A stretch of 64,000 bases of DNA from Viscum album (GCA_963277665.1 OY728122.1:1545988868-1546052867); one strand, 5' to 3'; counted from the first letter of the stretch, positions 37,730 to 51,462 are shown. Notes: generated by a model from the letters alone, not told the origin. Numbers and translations: made by a program.

Positions 37730-38140
37730 ATGGAGGGAACCAGAAGGAATTCAGTTAACATTGAATCCAATGGAAAAATTGGTGACTATGAGCAACAAAA
37801 TTGTGTAATGCCTAGGGAGAAAGATATTGTGTTTATGCCGAATCAGTCATCGTGATATAGGATTAACAAGGTGAAATTTAGTGGTATGTCTAATTCATCA
37901 AATAAGAGGAAGATAGAATTTTATACACGTTCACATGTTGAGAAGCATAAAGAGAGGAAGATTGAGATTTCTAAAGAAGGGAAGAAGAACCTTGAGGAAT
38001 ACCTCAAATGGAGGGATAAATGTTATCTGTGTGGAGAAAAGGGTCATAGAGTGACAGACTGTTATGGAGTTCAATGTATTATTTGTGGAGAACATGGGAA
38101 TTACCCAACTCAATTCCCTGACCTAAAAAGTTACTTCTAA
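37730..38140 (+). pseudogene. Gag-like double zinc-knuckle frame, copy 2 (broken)
   Basis: Full length at 411 bp, but stopped by TGA at 37853-37855, where copies 1 and 3 have CGA (Arg); this is a C-to-T change at a CpG. The same stop occurs in copy 4. The first knuckle C-Y-L-C-G-E-K-G-H-R-V-T-D-C is intact. The second has lost its His (G-N-Y) and its last Cys (T-Q-F). An 89-codon open part from 37871 carries both knuckles. Confidence 0.87.
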
Positions 38141-38509
38141 ATCAAGGAAGGACTTATTCCAGGACAATCATTGAAGAGGATGGACTGAAGTGTTTATGTA
38201 TTAGTATTAAATAATAATGTTGTTGAGGTACTTTTATGGTGTATTAGAATATTTTTGTATTATTATATTGTGGTTTTCAATAATTTTATGGTACCGGTAA
38301 CCATGAAAAGGGATTCAAATATTTTGGAAAGCAGATGATATGCGCATAATGAAGGGATAAAGAGAAAATGAAATGTTTGACGGTATTCCTGAGCTCATGA
38401 TTGATATAAGGACTAAGTGATATCATGGTTTGAGTATATAGAATTTTGAGGATTTTGGTATGTGGAAAGTGTTAAGTTTTAACTGCATTCATGTTTTCAC
38501 TAAGGTTCA

Positions 38510-38725
38510 ATGGGTATTCATTTTTTTTCTAGAGAATACATGATTAAGGCCTTCAAATGTTTGTAATGTGACCAAAAAGACATATATGATGATATTTGGG
38601 GATCAACGATGGTATTAACATGCTTGTTATATGAACTCTCTGGTAATCGTTTTCACTATAATATGAGATTGGACAACAGTATTTTGGATAAGCCTAAAGA
38701 TTGGAACTGATTATGTTGGACAAAA
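38510..38725 (+). pseudogene. 71-codon frame, copy 2 (broken)
   Basis: It has the same ATG as the open copies but with TAA at 38564-38566 (GAA in the others) and TGA near 38708 (AGA in the others). Function is unknown. The damage argues that this copy, at least, is not under selection. Confidence 0.6.
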
Positions 38726-38793
38726 GTTAGTATTGTTTAAGGATATAACTTTTTTCAATATTATTGATGGGATGTTTTAGTAATGTAGTTTTA

Positions 38794-38928
38794 GAAAAAG
38801 GACAACCTGCAGGACGAGCGACAACCCATTGCGTCGGACAAGGCTGTGGGAATCGAACCCACAACCGAAGTGCGACTGGCCTTTATCGCCTACTACTAGC
38901 CTACAGGAAATCCCTGGTTAGTAGAAAC
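38794..38928 (-). mobile_element. tRNA-derived SINE, antisense, copy 2
   Basis: Same insertion as at 31925, flanked by TAGTTTTA at 38786-38793 and 38929-38936. The A and B boxes are both kept (B box GGGTTCGATTCCCAC). Confidence 0.72.
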
Positions 38929-41900
38929 TAGTTTTATTTTATTAAGCGGTATGATATATGAAGTATAAGTTCATTTTTGGAATCGTATATGATTAAACTC
39001 ACCATAGATGGACTTATGTATATTTGAAAACTTTTTCTAACCTTTCGTTTAAAACAGATGGAATGACCCATCATTCTGTCACATGATCTTCTAACGCTTC
39101 ACGAATAACAAATTCAACTTATTTATTTTAGAGATGAAGTGGAAATTGTTCAATTCACGAACAATAGTGAGATTGTATCAAATTCATGTAAGTATTTCTT
39201 TTAATTCATCAAATTTAGGGAAATGATCTTGAAAACCAAAAATGTTGTCCTAGTGCTCTTATATCTGATGAATCAGATGGTACCTTAGATCATCACAAAT
39301 TTATGGCTTTGTGATGGTTGGATTTTTCATAGCCATGTCCTCTACCACTCTCCATCAGAACTAGATGGTTAGATTTTTCTTCCATATCCATATTTTCACC
39401 TATTTTCTCCTATATGGAAACCCAATGATGAGTTCCTTTGGGTAATCGTTTCATTTCATACTTTAGTTTTTAAAATTAAGTTTTAGTATTCCTTTTTCCG
39501 ATGTGGGTTTCTATAAATAGTAAACGATTTATAACCCTGACGAATTTTGAGGGCGAAATTCATTTTAAGGGGGGTAGAATGTAACAACCCGAGATTTTAT
39601 AAGACATTTTTCGTTTTAATTTCTTTCATATCTTCTATTGTACGCTACACCAAGATTATCTTGCGTTATACTCAACACCGTATTAGCTTGCAGTATACGC
39701 AACACTAATCTTGGATCGTGTTACACACAATTTTGAGTTCGTTTTATAATAGTTATTCTACGCAACATTGAGTGTGTGTATATATATATATATATATTAA
39801 ATGTATAAATGAAATATGGTTGGATTATTTTATACTAAACAACGAATTATTCTTGCACAACACGCAACCCTGACTTGGCTTGCATTACACGCAATCGCGA
39901 CCTTCCTCGATAGCGTGTGTTGTACGCAATACCAGGTTTTACTAAACAACGATATATTATTATAATATTATTATGAAATAGCCTTTATGAATAGTATTAA
40001 CTAAATTTTTAATTTTATAACATTATTATTCATCTTACACATTTTCTAGAACGTGGTATAAGAACAAAATATTTTTTTCAGGTAAAATAGGTATTTTTCA
40101 AAAAATGCAGTTTTGCCGCCTTTTGATGGCGCACACACTTTAAATCTAGTTTTTGACATGTTTATAAGTTAAATTTTACAAAATAAAATTATTATTTGGA
40201 ATTAGGATATAAAATTTTACCTTGGATAAAATTTTCAAATTATTCTGATAACTTTCATATTTTAATGGATAGTAAAAACACGCTATATTTTAATTAAAAA
40301 CAACTTTTTTCATCGTAATAACTTATGTGGTTAAATTATAGTATTTAATTGTTTTAAAGTATAAATAGAATATATTTTTACCATTTAATATAATTTATTT
40401 CATTAGTCTTGATTTTACATTGAATTCGTAGGTTAAATAAATTCAATCTTTTGCAATGTTTTAAACAAAAACTCGTTTTCTTTCAACAACGAGATTAATT
40501 TTAATTTAATTTCGGAAACTTTTGTGTATTGAATTTGGAAAAATGGATTCCATATTTGGAATCATTGGGTCCAAATTATATTAATAGACTACTTTTTATT
40601 TTTGGGCTTTATGAATAGTAACAACGGTAAATTTTATTTACCATAGTAAAAGGTAAATTGGGTAATTAAGGGTAAATATAATATTATAAAATTATCCTAA
40701 TACTTGTATTAATACAATTGGATGATTATAATTTGTCCTAAGTCATATTTGGGTCGAAATGGAATCCATTATAACCCACTTGGAGGTGATTAAGACCTTT
40801 AGTTTATTTTATTTAAAGGAAACTGAAATATGTGTCACTCAACATTAATAATTAAATTATTTTTAATATAAGTTTATACAGAATATAAATTCGGTTATAA
40901 ATACTAATTTTAAATATAAAATGTTTTTATTTATCATGATTATTTATTTTTAATTTTTAAGAGTTATTTAATTACCTTATTATCTTATACATTAATGATG
41001 CAGAAATTATTTATTTAGTGAAAAATCAATAATATAGTTTTTATTGAAATCGTAATACATATCAAAAGGCCCAAAAATATGCAAAAAACTTATTATTAGT
41101 GTATATATAAACCCTAATCATCTAATGGCAGAATTGTTGACCATTTTCATCCTTATTAAGGAGATTATGACACTTATATTATTTTATTTTAAATGATTCC
41201 AAAGTCATCACCTTCATAATTTAATAAATATAACAATTTAAATATTGTGATTTTAAGATGATAAATTCGAGTAAAAGTATTATTGTGAAAGGTAATAGAT
41301 TTATATTCATCATAGGATTTTATTTTTAATTTTTATGCAACAAATAAGTATATTAAATAATTATAAAAAAATGTTGTAGTAATTATTTTATTAAGAGATA
41401 AACCAAATAAATGGTTTTAAAAATAATAAAATAAATATTATATGAACTATTTAATGTACTACACTAATTTTATAGATACATATGACCTTTTATTAATATA
41501 TTAAAGCTTTTATTTCGAACATATCTTATGTATATATTTTATTTAAATTCAAATAAATGAATAGTGTCAAAATTTACACTATTGTTATTTTATAAAAATA
41601 ACATATTATAAAATTGTTTAAAAATCACGAAAATATTTAAAAATTATAAATTTAAATTTATATGATCTAAAATGTTATAAAGTATCAAATTATATACAAT
41701 TCACAACAAATAAGTAATTATTTGTTATAATTTAAAATTTAGAATGTTATTTCCACAAATAAAATTAAATTGATTAAATAAGGATAAATCAAGTTGATAA
41801 TGTTTAAAATAAATTCCTAACATGTATAAATTTTATTGTTTGATGATATTACAACCCTATATCATCTAATATTAGGATATGAGTCATTTTGGAAGTTTTT

Positions 41901-41966
41901 AAGTGGGGTTTGGATTTAATATAATCTAATATTTCTTATATTTCCAAAGGTACTCCTCTCCTCCCT

Positions 41967-41974
41967 TATAAAAG
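41967..41974 (+). promoter_or_regulatory. LTR 3 TATA box
   Basis: TATAAAAG, 2387 bp from the LTR start, followed by a C/T-rich patch. The left arm of the flanking inverted repeat is mutated in this copy. Confidence 0.75.
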
Positions 41975-42295
41975 GGCACCTCCTCACTCTCCTCCTAACA
42001 CCAATTTGAGCCTTCATGCTCTGCCAAAACCGGACCATTTCACTTTCCCACTTCCCTAGAAACATCATAGTGGTCCTGGTATTCTTCAAAGACCAATTTT
42101 AGTTCCCTAAGAGAAGGTCTCAAAGAGGCGCTTCAAAGAAGAGGTAATGTCCGTTACAGATTCGTTCAACTTTATTTGTTCTTCTACTTCTTATTATTTA
42201 GTTGTTTAATTATGAAGTAATAACATCAGTATCACTAATATACTGATATGTTATTATAAGTATGAAAAAACCCTATTTCACCATCTATCCATCCT

Positions 42296-42747
42296 ACGGA
42301 AAACGAAATCACCGCGCGTGCGTACGCACGGAATACCGTCTCCACACCGTGGTGTAATCTATTTTCCACCACCACCTTACTTGGATGGGTATAATGGTGT
42401 AAATAATGACTATATACGATTATTGTAATGTGATATTGATTTTGAAATAGTACATATACACTCCAATACAATTCCATGGGAATGATATAATCACTCGTGC
42501 GTACATACAGATTACCGTCTCCACGACGTGATGAGATTCATTTTCCATGTTAAAAATTCAAGAATGATTATAAAGTATATATAATAAGTAATAATGAAAT
42601 ATATGACATAATAATTCTACTGGATTTATGTACATATATATGTATGTCATATACTTAATTCCATTCAATTCAATAAGGAAACGAAAACAGCGTCCATGCG
42701 TACGTACGACCTACCGTCTCCATGAACGGTGTATTTCTTTCAATTTA
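42296..42747. repeat. CpG-rich triple motif, LTR 3
   Basis: Three copies with the LTR 1 spacing. The first reads CGCGCGTGCGTACGCACGG, breaking the GTACGTAC palindrome by one base. Confidence 0.8.
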
Positions 42748-44346
42748 TAGATCTATTATATATATGTATATTCTGAATATAAATTATATATAAATCATGT
42801 TTTACATTTTGTATGTAATTAATCATGATCTAAGTAATCATATGAATAATTACAAGTTAAAACAGGAACGAAAAATGAAACGATTTTACCCAAAACACTA
42901 CTTTAACATGAATTTACAAAAGAACGGGTAATATAAAGTCATAAGTGAACCATATATGATATAATAACAATGAATATGATTTTGTAATAAGTCAATGATA
43001 TTATTCAAATCATTATAAAGGAGGTTTGGATACATACGAAGCATATCGGACCTAAGGTAAGGGATAATTTTGCAAATCTCTTTTTTATCCGAGATTAAGT
43101 ATTTACTGGGGTTATTTCTATCATCCATTTCCATGTTTTATAAAAGAGTTTTCATGTATTTTTAAAGTCCTTTTTACCCATTTTTTACTTTTACTACATG
43201 TTATGTAAGGAATCTTTCTTTTTTTTATGTTACAAGGTACTTTTTTTACTTTTCCGACAAAAGTACGAGAAGAATGTTTTTTTAACTTATATGGCATGAA
43301 AGGATTTTTACGGTTTTATAAAGCCTTATTTTCATGAAGCTTCCTCCAAAATATTTCATGACTATTTTCAAAAAATTCCTTTTCTTTTAGAATTTCATAA
43401 CATTTTTTGGAAAGATAATGATTTTGAAGAAGAAAGGATATTTTCCTCAAGAATTCATTTCAAGTGTTTTATCAAAACCATTTTTCACCTAAGATGACAT
43501 TATTTCATATGTGTGTGTTTCAAGTATCATGTCTCTATGATTTAAATGGATTCAAATTTCTTATTATGAAATGATATCCATTTATTTTATATGGATTTAT
43601 GTGATAATGGGATGATGTTTATGAAACCCATTTTATTCGTTGGGTTATTATGAATGATGTATGTTTATTTTGTGGGACAAGTAAGAATGATTTCATTATG
43701 AGATGGGTGAGACCTATATATCCCTCCAATGCATTGGGTAAAGATTTATATATCATGAGATAGACATGGATGGAACGGTAAGTTAATCCGGTTCAGTGTT
43801 ATAGGACCGAAACGAGGAGTGAACTCGATTCAGAAAGGGACTTTGTCCACTAAGATGGTTTTGACAGCAATGCCTTGGCTACTATGGAAATCATGACATG
43901 TGCTGAATGGTTTCCAAAATTACATGTTTTACTCCCATGCTATTTTATCATGGTTAATGTTTCTTTATGATATATGCCTTACGTACTTCCATGTTTTATG
44001 TCATTGCTCAAGCTTTTGATGTTTAAACATTATGTTCATGTTTTTAAGTTCAAATTTATATGATTTGTTTTATTTTATCCATGCTTACCCTTTATGAGAA
44101 TTTGAGCTCACCCTTTATATGTTTTCTTTTCCCCAGGACATAAAGAAAGATTTTAGGTAAGAAAACTAAAGGGGAAGATATTTATGGGAGATGTTGAGGA
44201 TCTTTCACCACGATTAGAAGATTATCTTCCAAGTTTCCAAAGACACTAAACTATCACGGTCCTTGTGTGTCTGTTTTTGTTATGTATTAAGTATTCCGCA
44301 AAAGTAATGTAATACCCATGTATGTCATGCTTCGGGTCTCTACAGT

Positions 44347-44358
44347 TGGTATCAGAGG
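44347..44358 (+). promoter_or_regulatory. Primer-binding site, internal domain 3
   Basis: TGGTATCAGAGG, two bases after the CA end of LTR 3. Confidence 0.92.
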
Positions 44359-44603
44359 AAAGGTTTAGTTAACCTTTGGAAACTAGGATGTGAAAACTTT
44401 AGTGAGATCCCTAGAGATATTTCTAAGGTATGTGTAGGGATGTCCCTAAGGTTAAGTATACGTATAGGTTATAGTCCTACAATTGCGCTAAATATCCTAG
44501 AATTAATCCTAAGATGTTAGATATTGAAGGTACTCCCCATTGATTATGTTATTTTCCTTGTATGATTTTTGCCTCTCACAAAATTCTTTTTGTGTTTTAG
44601 TCA

Positions 44604-45014
44604 ATGGAGGGAACCAGAAGGAATTCGGTTAACATTGAATCCAATGGACAAATTGGTGACTATGAGCAACAAAATTGTGTAATGCCTAGAGAGAAAGATA
44701 TTGTGATTATGCGGAATCAGTCATCGCGATATATGATTAACAAGGTGAAATTTAGTGGTATGCCTAATTCATCAAATAAGAGGAAGATATACTTTTATAC
44801 ATGTTCACATGTTAAGAAGCATAAAGAAAAGAAGATTGAGATTTCTAAAGAAGGGAAGAAGAACCTTAAGGAATACCTCAAATGGAGGGACATATGTTAT
44901 CTGTGTGGAGAAAAGGGTCATAGAGTGACAGACTATTATGGAGTTCAATGTCTTATTTGTGGAGAACATGGGCATTACCCAACTCAATGCCCTGACCTAA
45001 AAAGTTACTTCTAA
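44604..45014 (+). CDS. Gag-like double zinc-knuckle protein, 136 codons, open copy
   Basis: The only copy of the four with no stop. The product would be small and very basic, with a Lys-rich stretch at about residues 70-95 and two zinc-knuckle-like sequences at the C end. The first is C98-x2-C101-x4-H106 with the last Cys (111) changed to Tyr. The second, C116-x2-C119-x4-H124-x4-C129, is intact. CCHC knuckles bind RNA in retroelement nucleocapsids, so packaging of element RNA is a reasonable role. It is much shorter than a full gag (usually several hundred residues) and lacks the capsid part. The ATG follows a splice-like acceptor. Alternatives are a captured host zinc-knuckle piece or the end of a truncated gag. 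Confidence 0.6.
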   Translation: MEGTRRNSVNIESNGQIGDYEQQNCVMPREKDIVIMRNQSSRYMINKVKFSGMPNSSNKRKIYFYTCSHVKKHKEKKIEISKEGKKNLKEYLKWRDICYLCGEKGHRVTDYYGVQCLICGEHGHYPTQCPDLKSYF

Positions 45015-45383
45015 ATCAAGGAAGGACTTATTCCAGGACAATCATTGAAGAGGATGTATTGAAGTGTTTATGTATTAGTATTCAAGAATAATGTTGTTGA
45101 GGTACTTTTATGGTGTATTAGAATATTTTTGTATTAGTCTATTGTGGTTTTCAATAATTTTATGGTACCTGTAACCATGAAAAGTGATTCAAATATTTTG
45201 GAAAGAAGATGATATGAGCATAATGAAGGGATAAAGAGAAAATGAAATGTTTGACAGTATTCATGAGCTCATGATTGATATAAGGTCTAAGTGATATCAT
45301 GGTTTGAGTATATAGAATTTTGAGGATTTTGGTATGTGGACAGTGTTAAGTTTTAACTGCATTCATGTTTTCACTAAGGTTCA

Positions 45384-45599
45384 ATGGGTATTCATTTTTT
45401 TTCAAGAGAATACACGATTAAGGCCTTCGAATGTTTGGAATGTGACCAAAAAGACATATATAATGATATTTGGCGATCAATGATGGTATTAACATGCTTG
45501 TTATATGAAATATCTGGTAATCATTTTCACTATAACATGAGATTGGACAGCAGCATTTTGTATAAGACTAAAGATTGGAACAGATTATGTTGGACATAA
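45384..45599 (+). CDS. Uncharacterised 71-codon frame, copy 3
   Basis: Open frame M-G-I-H-F-F-S-R-E-Y to L-C-W-T, 370 bp after the zinc-knuckle frame and about 70 bp before the SINE. It shows many amino-acid changes against copies 1 and 4, with no obvious bias to silent change by eye. No domain recognised. Confidence 0.35.
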   Translation: MGIHFFSREYTIKAFECLECDQKDIYNDIWRSMMVLTCLLYEISGNHFHYNMRLDSSILYKTKDWNRLCWT

Positions 45600-45667
45600 G
45601 TTAGTATTATTTAAGGATAGAACTTTTTTCGATATTATTAATGGGATGTTATAGTAATGTAGTTTTA

Positions 45668-45802
45668 GAAAAAGGACAACCTGCAGGACGGGCGACATCC
45701 CATCGCGTCGGATAAGGATGTGGGAATCGAACCCACAACCAAAGTGTGACTGGCCTTTATTGCCTACCACTAGCCTACAGGAAATCCCTGGTTAGTAGAA
45801 AC
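45668..45802 (-). mobile_element. tRNA-derived SINE, antisense, copy 3
   Basis: Same insertion as the other copies. The left duplication TAGTTTTA is at 45660-45667; the right one reads TAGTTTTC (45803-45810), with one change. The B box is kept. Confidence 0.7.
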
Positions 45803-48800
45803 TAGTTTTCTTTTATTAAGCGGTATGATATAAGAAGTATAAGTTCATTTTTGGAATCGTATATGATTAACCTCACCATAGATGGACTTATGTATATTTG
45901 ATAACTTTTTCTAACCTTTCGTTTGAAATAGATGGAATGACCCATCATTCTATCACATGATCTGCTAACGCTTCATGAATAATAAATTCAACTTATTTAT
46001 TTAAGATATGAAGTGGAAATTGTTTAATTCACGAACAATAGTGAGATTGTACCAAATTTATGTATTTCTTTTAAATCATCAAATTTAGGGAAATGATCTT
46101 GAAAACCAAAAATGTTGTCCTAGTGCTCTTATATCCAATGAATCAGATGGTACTTTAGATCATCACAAATTTATGGCTTTGTGATTGTTGTCTTTTTCAT
46201 AGCCATGTACTCTACCACTCTCCATCAGAACTTGATGGCTAGATTTTTCTTCCATATCCATTTTTCACCTATGTTCTTCTATATGGAAACCCAATGATGA
46301 GTTCCTTTGGGTAATCGTTTCATTTCATACTTTAGTTTTTAAAATTAAGTTTTAGTATTTCTTTTTACGATGTGGGTTTCTATGAATAGTAAATGATTTA
46401 TAACCCTGATGAATTTTGAGGGCGAAATTCATTTTAAGGGGGGTAGAATGAAACAACACGAGATTTTATAAGACATATTCATTTTAATTTCTTTCATATC
46501 TTCTGTTGTACGCTACACCAAGATTATCTTGTGCTATACACAACACTGTATTAGCTTGCAGTATGCGCAACACTAATCTTGGATCGTGTTACACACAATT
46601 TCAAGTTCGTTTTATAATAGTCATTCTATGAAACATTGAGTGTGTATATATATATATATTCATTGTATAAATGAAATATGGTTGGATTCTGTTATACTAA
46701 ACAATGAAGGATTCTTTCACAACACGCAACCCTGACTTGGCTTGCATGACACGCAATCACGACCTTCCTCGATAGCGTGTGTTGTACACAATATCGGGTT
46801 TTACTAAACAATGATATATTATTATAATATTATTATGAAATAGCCGTTATGAATAGTATTAACTAAAATTTTAATTTTATAACATTATTATTCATCTTAC
46901 ACATTTTCTAGAACAGGGTATAAGAACAAAATAATTTTTTCAGGTAAAATAAGTATTTTTCAAAAAATGCAGTTTTGCCGCCTTTTGATGGCACACCCAC
47001 TTTAAATCTAGTTTTTGACATGTTTATAAGTTCAATTTTACAAAATAAATTTATTATTTTGAATCATGATATAAAATTTTACCTTGGATAAATTTTTCAT
47101 ATTATTCTGATAACTTTCATATTTTAATGAATAGTAAAAACACGCTATATTTTAATTAAAAACAACTTTTTTCATCGTAATAAATTATGTGGTTAAATTA
47201 TAGTATTGAATTGTTTTAAAGTATAAATATAATATATTTTTACCATTTAATATAATGTATGTCATTAGCCTTGATTTTACATTGAATTCGTAGGTTAAAT
47301 AAATTCAATCTTTTACAATGTTTTAAACAAAAACTCGTTTTCTTTCGACAACGGGATTAATTTTAATTTAATTTCTGCAACTTCTGTGTATTGAATTTGG
47401 AAAAATGGATTACATATTTGGAATCAGTGGGTCCAAATTATATTAATAGACTACTTTTTATTTTTGGGCTTTATGAATAGTAACAACGGTAAATTTTATT
47501 TACCATAGTAAAAGGTAAATTGGGTAATTAAGGGTAAATATAATATTATAAAATTATCCTAATACTTGTCTTAATACAATTGGATGATTATAATTTGTCC
47601 TAAGTCATATTTGGGTCGAAATGGAATCCATTAGAACCCACTTGGAGGCGATTAATACCTTTAGTTTATTTTATTTAAAGGAAAGTGAAATATGTCTCAC
47701 TCAAATTTAATAATTAAAGTATTTTTAATATAAGTTTATACAGAATATAAATTAGGTTATAAATACTAATTTGAAAGATAAAATGTTTTAATTTATCATG
47801 GTAATTTATTTGTAATTTTTAAGAGTTATTTAATTACTTTATTATCTTATACATTAAGGATGCATGAATTATTTATTTAGTGAAAAAGCAATAATATAGT
47901 TTTTATTGAAATAGTAATACATATCAAAAGGCCCAAAAATCTGCACAAAACTTATTATTAGTGTATATATAAACCCTAATCATCCAATGGCCTAATGTTT
48001 GACCATTTGGATCCTTATTAAGGCGATTATGACACTTATATTATTTTATTTTAAATGATGCCAAAGTTGTCATCTTCATAATTTAATAAATATAAAAATT
48101 TAAATATTGTGATTTTAAGATGATAAATTCGAGTAAAAGTATTATTGTGAAAGGTAATAGATTTATCTTCATCATAGGATTTTATTTTTAATTTTTATGA
48201 AACAAATAAGTATATTAAATAATTAAAAAAAATGTTTTAGTAATTATTTTATTAAGAGATAAACCAAATAAATGGTTTTAAAAATAATAAAATAAATATT
48301 ATATGAACTATTTAATGTAATCCACTAATTTTATAGATACATATGAACTTTTATGAATCTATTAAAGCTTTTATTTGGAACATATCTTCTGTATATATTT
48401 TATTTAAATTCAAATAAATGAATAGTGTCAAAATTGACACTATTGTTATTTTATAAAAATAACATATTATAAAATTGTTTCAAAATCACAAAAAATATTT
48501 AAAAATTATAAATTTAAATTTATATGATCTAAAATGTTATAAAGTATCCAATTACAGACAATTCACAACAAATAAGTAATTATTTTTTATAATTTAAAAT
48601 TTAGAATATTATTACCACAAATAAAATTAAATTGATTAAATAAGGATAAATCAATTTGATAATGTTTAAAATAAATTCATAACATGTCTAAATTTTATTG
48701 GTTGATGAGATTAAAACCCTATATCATCTAATATTCCGATATTAGTCATTTTGGAAGTTTTTAAGTGGGGTTTGGATTTAATATAAACTAATATTTCTTA

Positions 48801-48828
48801 TATTTCCAAAGGTGCCCCTCTCCTCCCT

Positions 48829-48836
48829 TATAAAAG
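48829..48836 (+). promoter_or_regulatory. LTR 4 TATA box
   Basis: TATAAAAG inside the GGTGCCC/GGGCACC inverted repeat, 2380 bp from the LTR start, followed by a C/T-rich patch. Confidence 0.75.
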
Positions 48837-49155
48837 GGCACCTCCTCCTCTCCTCCTTACACCAATTTGAGCCTTCATGCTCTGCAAACCCCGGACCATT
48901 TCACTTTCCCACTTCCCTAGAAATATCCTAGTGGTCCTGGTCTTCTTCAAAGACCAATTTTAGTTCCCTAAGAGGAGGTCTCAAAGAGGCGCTTCAAAGA
49001 AGAGGTAATGTCCGTTACCGATTCTTTCAACTTTATTTATTCTTCTACTTATTCTTCTTTAGTTGTTTCATTATAAAGTAATAACATAATTATCACTAAT
49101 ATACTGATATGTTATTATAAGTATTAAAAAACCCTATTTCACCATCTATCCATCC

Positions 49156-49607
49156 TACGGAAAACGAAATCACCGTGCGTGCGTATGTACGGAATACCGT
49201 CTCCACGCCGTGGTGTAATCTATTTTCCACCACCACCTTACTTGGATGAGTATAATGGTGTAAATAATGACTATATATGATTATTTTAATGTGATATTGA
49301 TTCTTAAATAGTATACATACACTCCAATAAAATTCCATGGGAATGATATCATTGCTCGTGCGTACATACAGATTACCGTCTCCACGACGCGATGAGATTC
49401 ATTTTCCATGTTAAAAATTCAAGAATGATTATAAAGTATATATAATAAGTAATAATGAAATATATTACATAATAATGCTACTCTATTTATGTACATATAT
49501 ATGTATGTCATATACTTAATTCCATTCAATTCAATAAGGAAACCAAAACAGCGTCCATGCGTACGTACGACCTATCGTCTCCATGAACGGTGTATTTATT
49601 TCCATTT
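49156..49607. repeat. CpG-rich triple motif, LTR 4
   Basis: Three copies with the LTR 1 spacing. One GTACGTAC core has decayed to GTATGTAC by a CpG transition. Confidence 0.8.
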
Positions 49608-51205
49608 ATCGATCTATTATATATATGTATATTCTGAATATATATTATATATAAATCATGTTTTATATTATGGATGTAATTAATCATGATCTAAGTAATT
49701 ATATGAATAATTACAAGTTAAAACACGAATGACAAATGAAATGATTTTACCCAAAACGCTAATTTAACATGAATTTACAAAAGAAGGGGAAATATAAAGT
49801 CATAAGTGAACAATATATGATATAATAACAATGAATATGATTCTGTAATAAGTCAATGACATTATTTAAATCATTATAAAAGAGGTTTGGATACGTACGA
49901 AGCATATCAGACCTAAGCTATGGGATAATTTTGCAAATCTCTTTTTTATCCGAGATTAAGTATTTACTGGGGTTATTTCTATCATCCATTTCCATGTTTT
50001 ATAAAAGCGTTTTAATGTTTTTTTAAAGTCCTTTTTACCCATTTTTGACTTTTACTACATGGTATGTAAGGAATCTTCCTTTTGTTTATGTTACAAGGTA
50101 CTTTTTTGACTTTTCCGGCAAAAGTACGAGAAGAATGTTTTTTTAACTTATACGAAATGAAAGGATTTTTACGGTTTTATAAAGCCTTATTTTCATGAAG
50201 CTTCCTCCAAAATATTTCATTAATATTTTCAAAAAAAACCTTTTCTTTTAGAATTGCATGACATTTTGTGGAAAGAGAATGATTTTGAAGAAGAAAGGAT
50301 ATTTTCCTCAAGAATTCATTTCAAGTGTTTTATCAAAACCATTTTTCACCTAAGATAACATTACTTCATATGTTTATGTTTCAAGTATCATGTCTCTATG
50401 ATTTAAATGGATTCACTTTTCTTATTATGAAATGATATCCATTTATTTTATATGGATTTATGTGATAGTGAGATGATGTTTATGAAACCCATTTTATACG
50501 CTAGGTTATTATGAATGATGTATGTTTATTTTGTTACACAAGTAAGAATGATTTAATTATGAGATGGGTGTGACATATATCTCCCTCCAATGAATTGGGT
50601 AAAGATTTATATCTCATGAGATAGACATGGATGAAATGGTAAGTTAATCCGGTTCAGTGTTACAGGACTGAAACGAGGAGTGAACTCGATTCAGAAAGGG
50701 ACTTTGTCCACTAATATGGTCTTGACAGCAATGCCTTGGCTACCATGGAAATAATTACATGTGCTAAATGGTTTCCAAAATTACATGTTTTAATCCCATG
50801 ATATTTTATCATGCTTAATGTTTCTTTATGATCTATGCCTTACGTACTTCCATGTTTTATGTCATTTCTCAAGCTTTTGATGTTTAAACATTATGTTCAT
50901 GTTTTTAAGTTCAAATGTACATGATTTATTTTATTTTATCCATGATTAACCTTAATGAGCATTTGAACTCACCCTTTATATGTTTTCTTTTCCCCAGGAC
51001 ATAAAGAAAGGTTTTAGGTAAGAAAAAAAGGGTAAGATATTTATGGGAGATGTTGAAGATCTTTCACCAAGATTAGAAGATTACGTTCCAAGTTTCCAAA
51101 GAGACTAAACTATTACAGTACTTGTGTGTCTATTTTTGTTATGTATTAATTATTCCACAAAAGTAATGTAATGTCCATTTATGTCAAGCTTCGGGTCTCT
51201 ACAGT

Positions 51206-51217
51206 TGGTATCAGAGG
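51206..51217 (+). promoter_or_regulatory. Primer-binding site, internal domain 4
   Basis: TGGTATCAGAGG, two bases after the CA end of LTR 4. Confidence 0.92.
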
Positions 51218-51462
51218 AAATGTTTAGTTAACCTTTGGAAACTAGGATGTGAAAACTTTAGCGAGATCCCTAGAGATATTTCTAAGGTATGTGTAGGGAT
51301 GTCCCTAAGGTTAAGTATACGTATAGATTATAGTCCTAGAATTGCGCTAAAGATCCTAGAATTAAACCTAAGATGTTAGATATTGAAGGTACTCCCCCTT
51401 GATTATGTTATTTTCCTTGTATGATTTTTTCCTCTCACAGAATTCTTTTTGTGTTTTAGTCA

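Larger units (their letters stand above)
37472..39579 (+). mobile_element. Array internal domain 2
   Basis: 2108 bp: primer-binding site 37474-37485, broken zinc-knuckle frame, broken 71-codon frame, antisense SINE, polypurine tract 39567-39579. It shares several variants with internal domain 4 against 1 and 3. Confidence 0.92.
39580..44344 (+). repeat. Array LTR 3 (4765 bp)
   Basis: It begins TGTAACAACCCGAGATT and ends GGTCTCTACA. Its U3 shares CTACGCAACATTGAG, AAACAACGAT and ATATGCAAAAAACTT with LTR 1 against LTRs 2, 4 and 5. TATA box at 41967. The inverted repeat around it is imperfect here because the left arm reads AGGTACTC. Confidence 0.94.
44345..46448 (+). mobile_element. Array internal domain 3
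   Basis: 2104 bp: primer-binding site 44347-44358, open zinc-knuckle frame, open 71-codon frame, antisense SINE, polypurine tract 46436-46448. A 4-bp loss near 46060 is private to this copy. Confidence 0.92.
46449..51203 (+). repeat. Array LTR 4 (4755 bp)
   Basis: It begins TGAAACAACACGAGATT (T-to-A at position 3) and ends GGTCTCTACA. Its U3 is closest to LTRs 5 and 2. TATA box at 48829. CpG-rich triple motif at 49156-49607, where the first copy reads GTGCGTATGTACGG. Confidence 0.94.
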
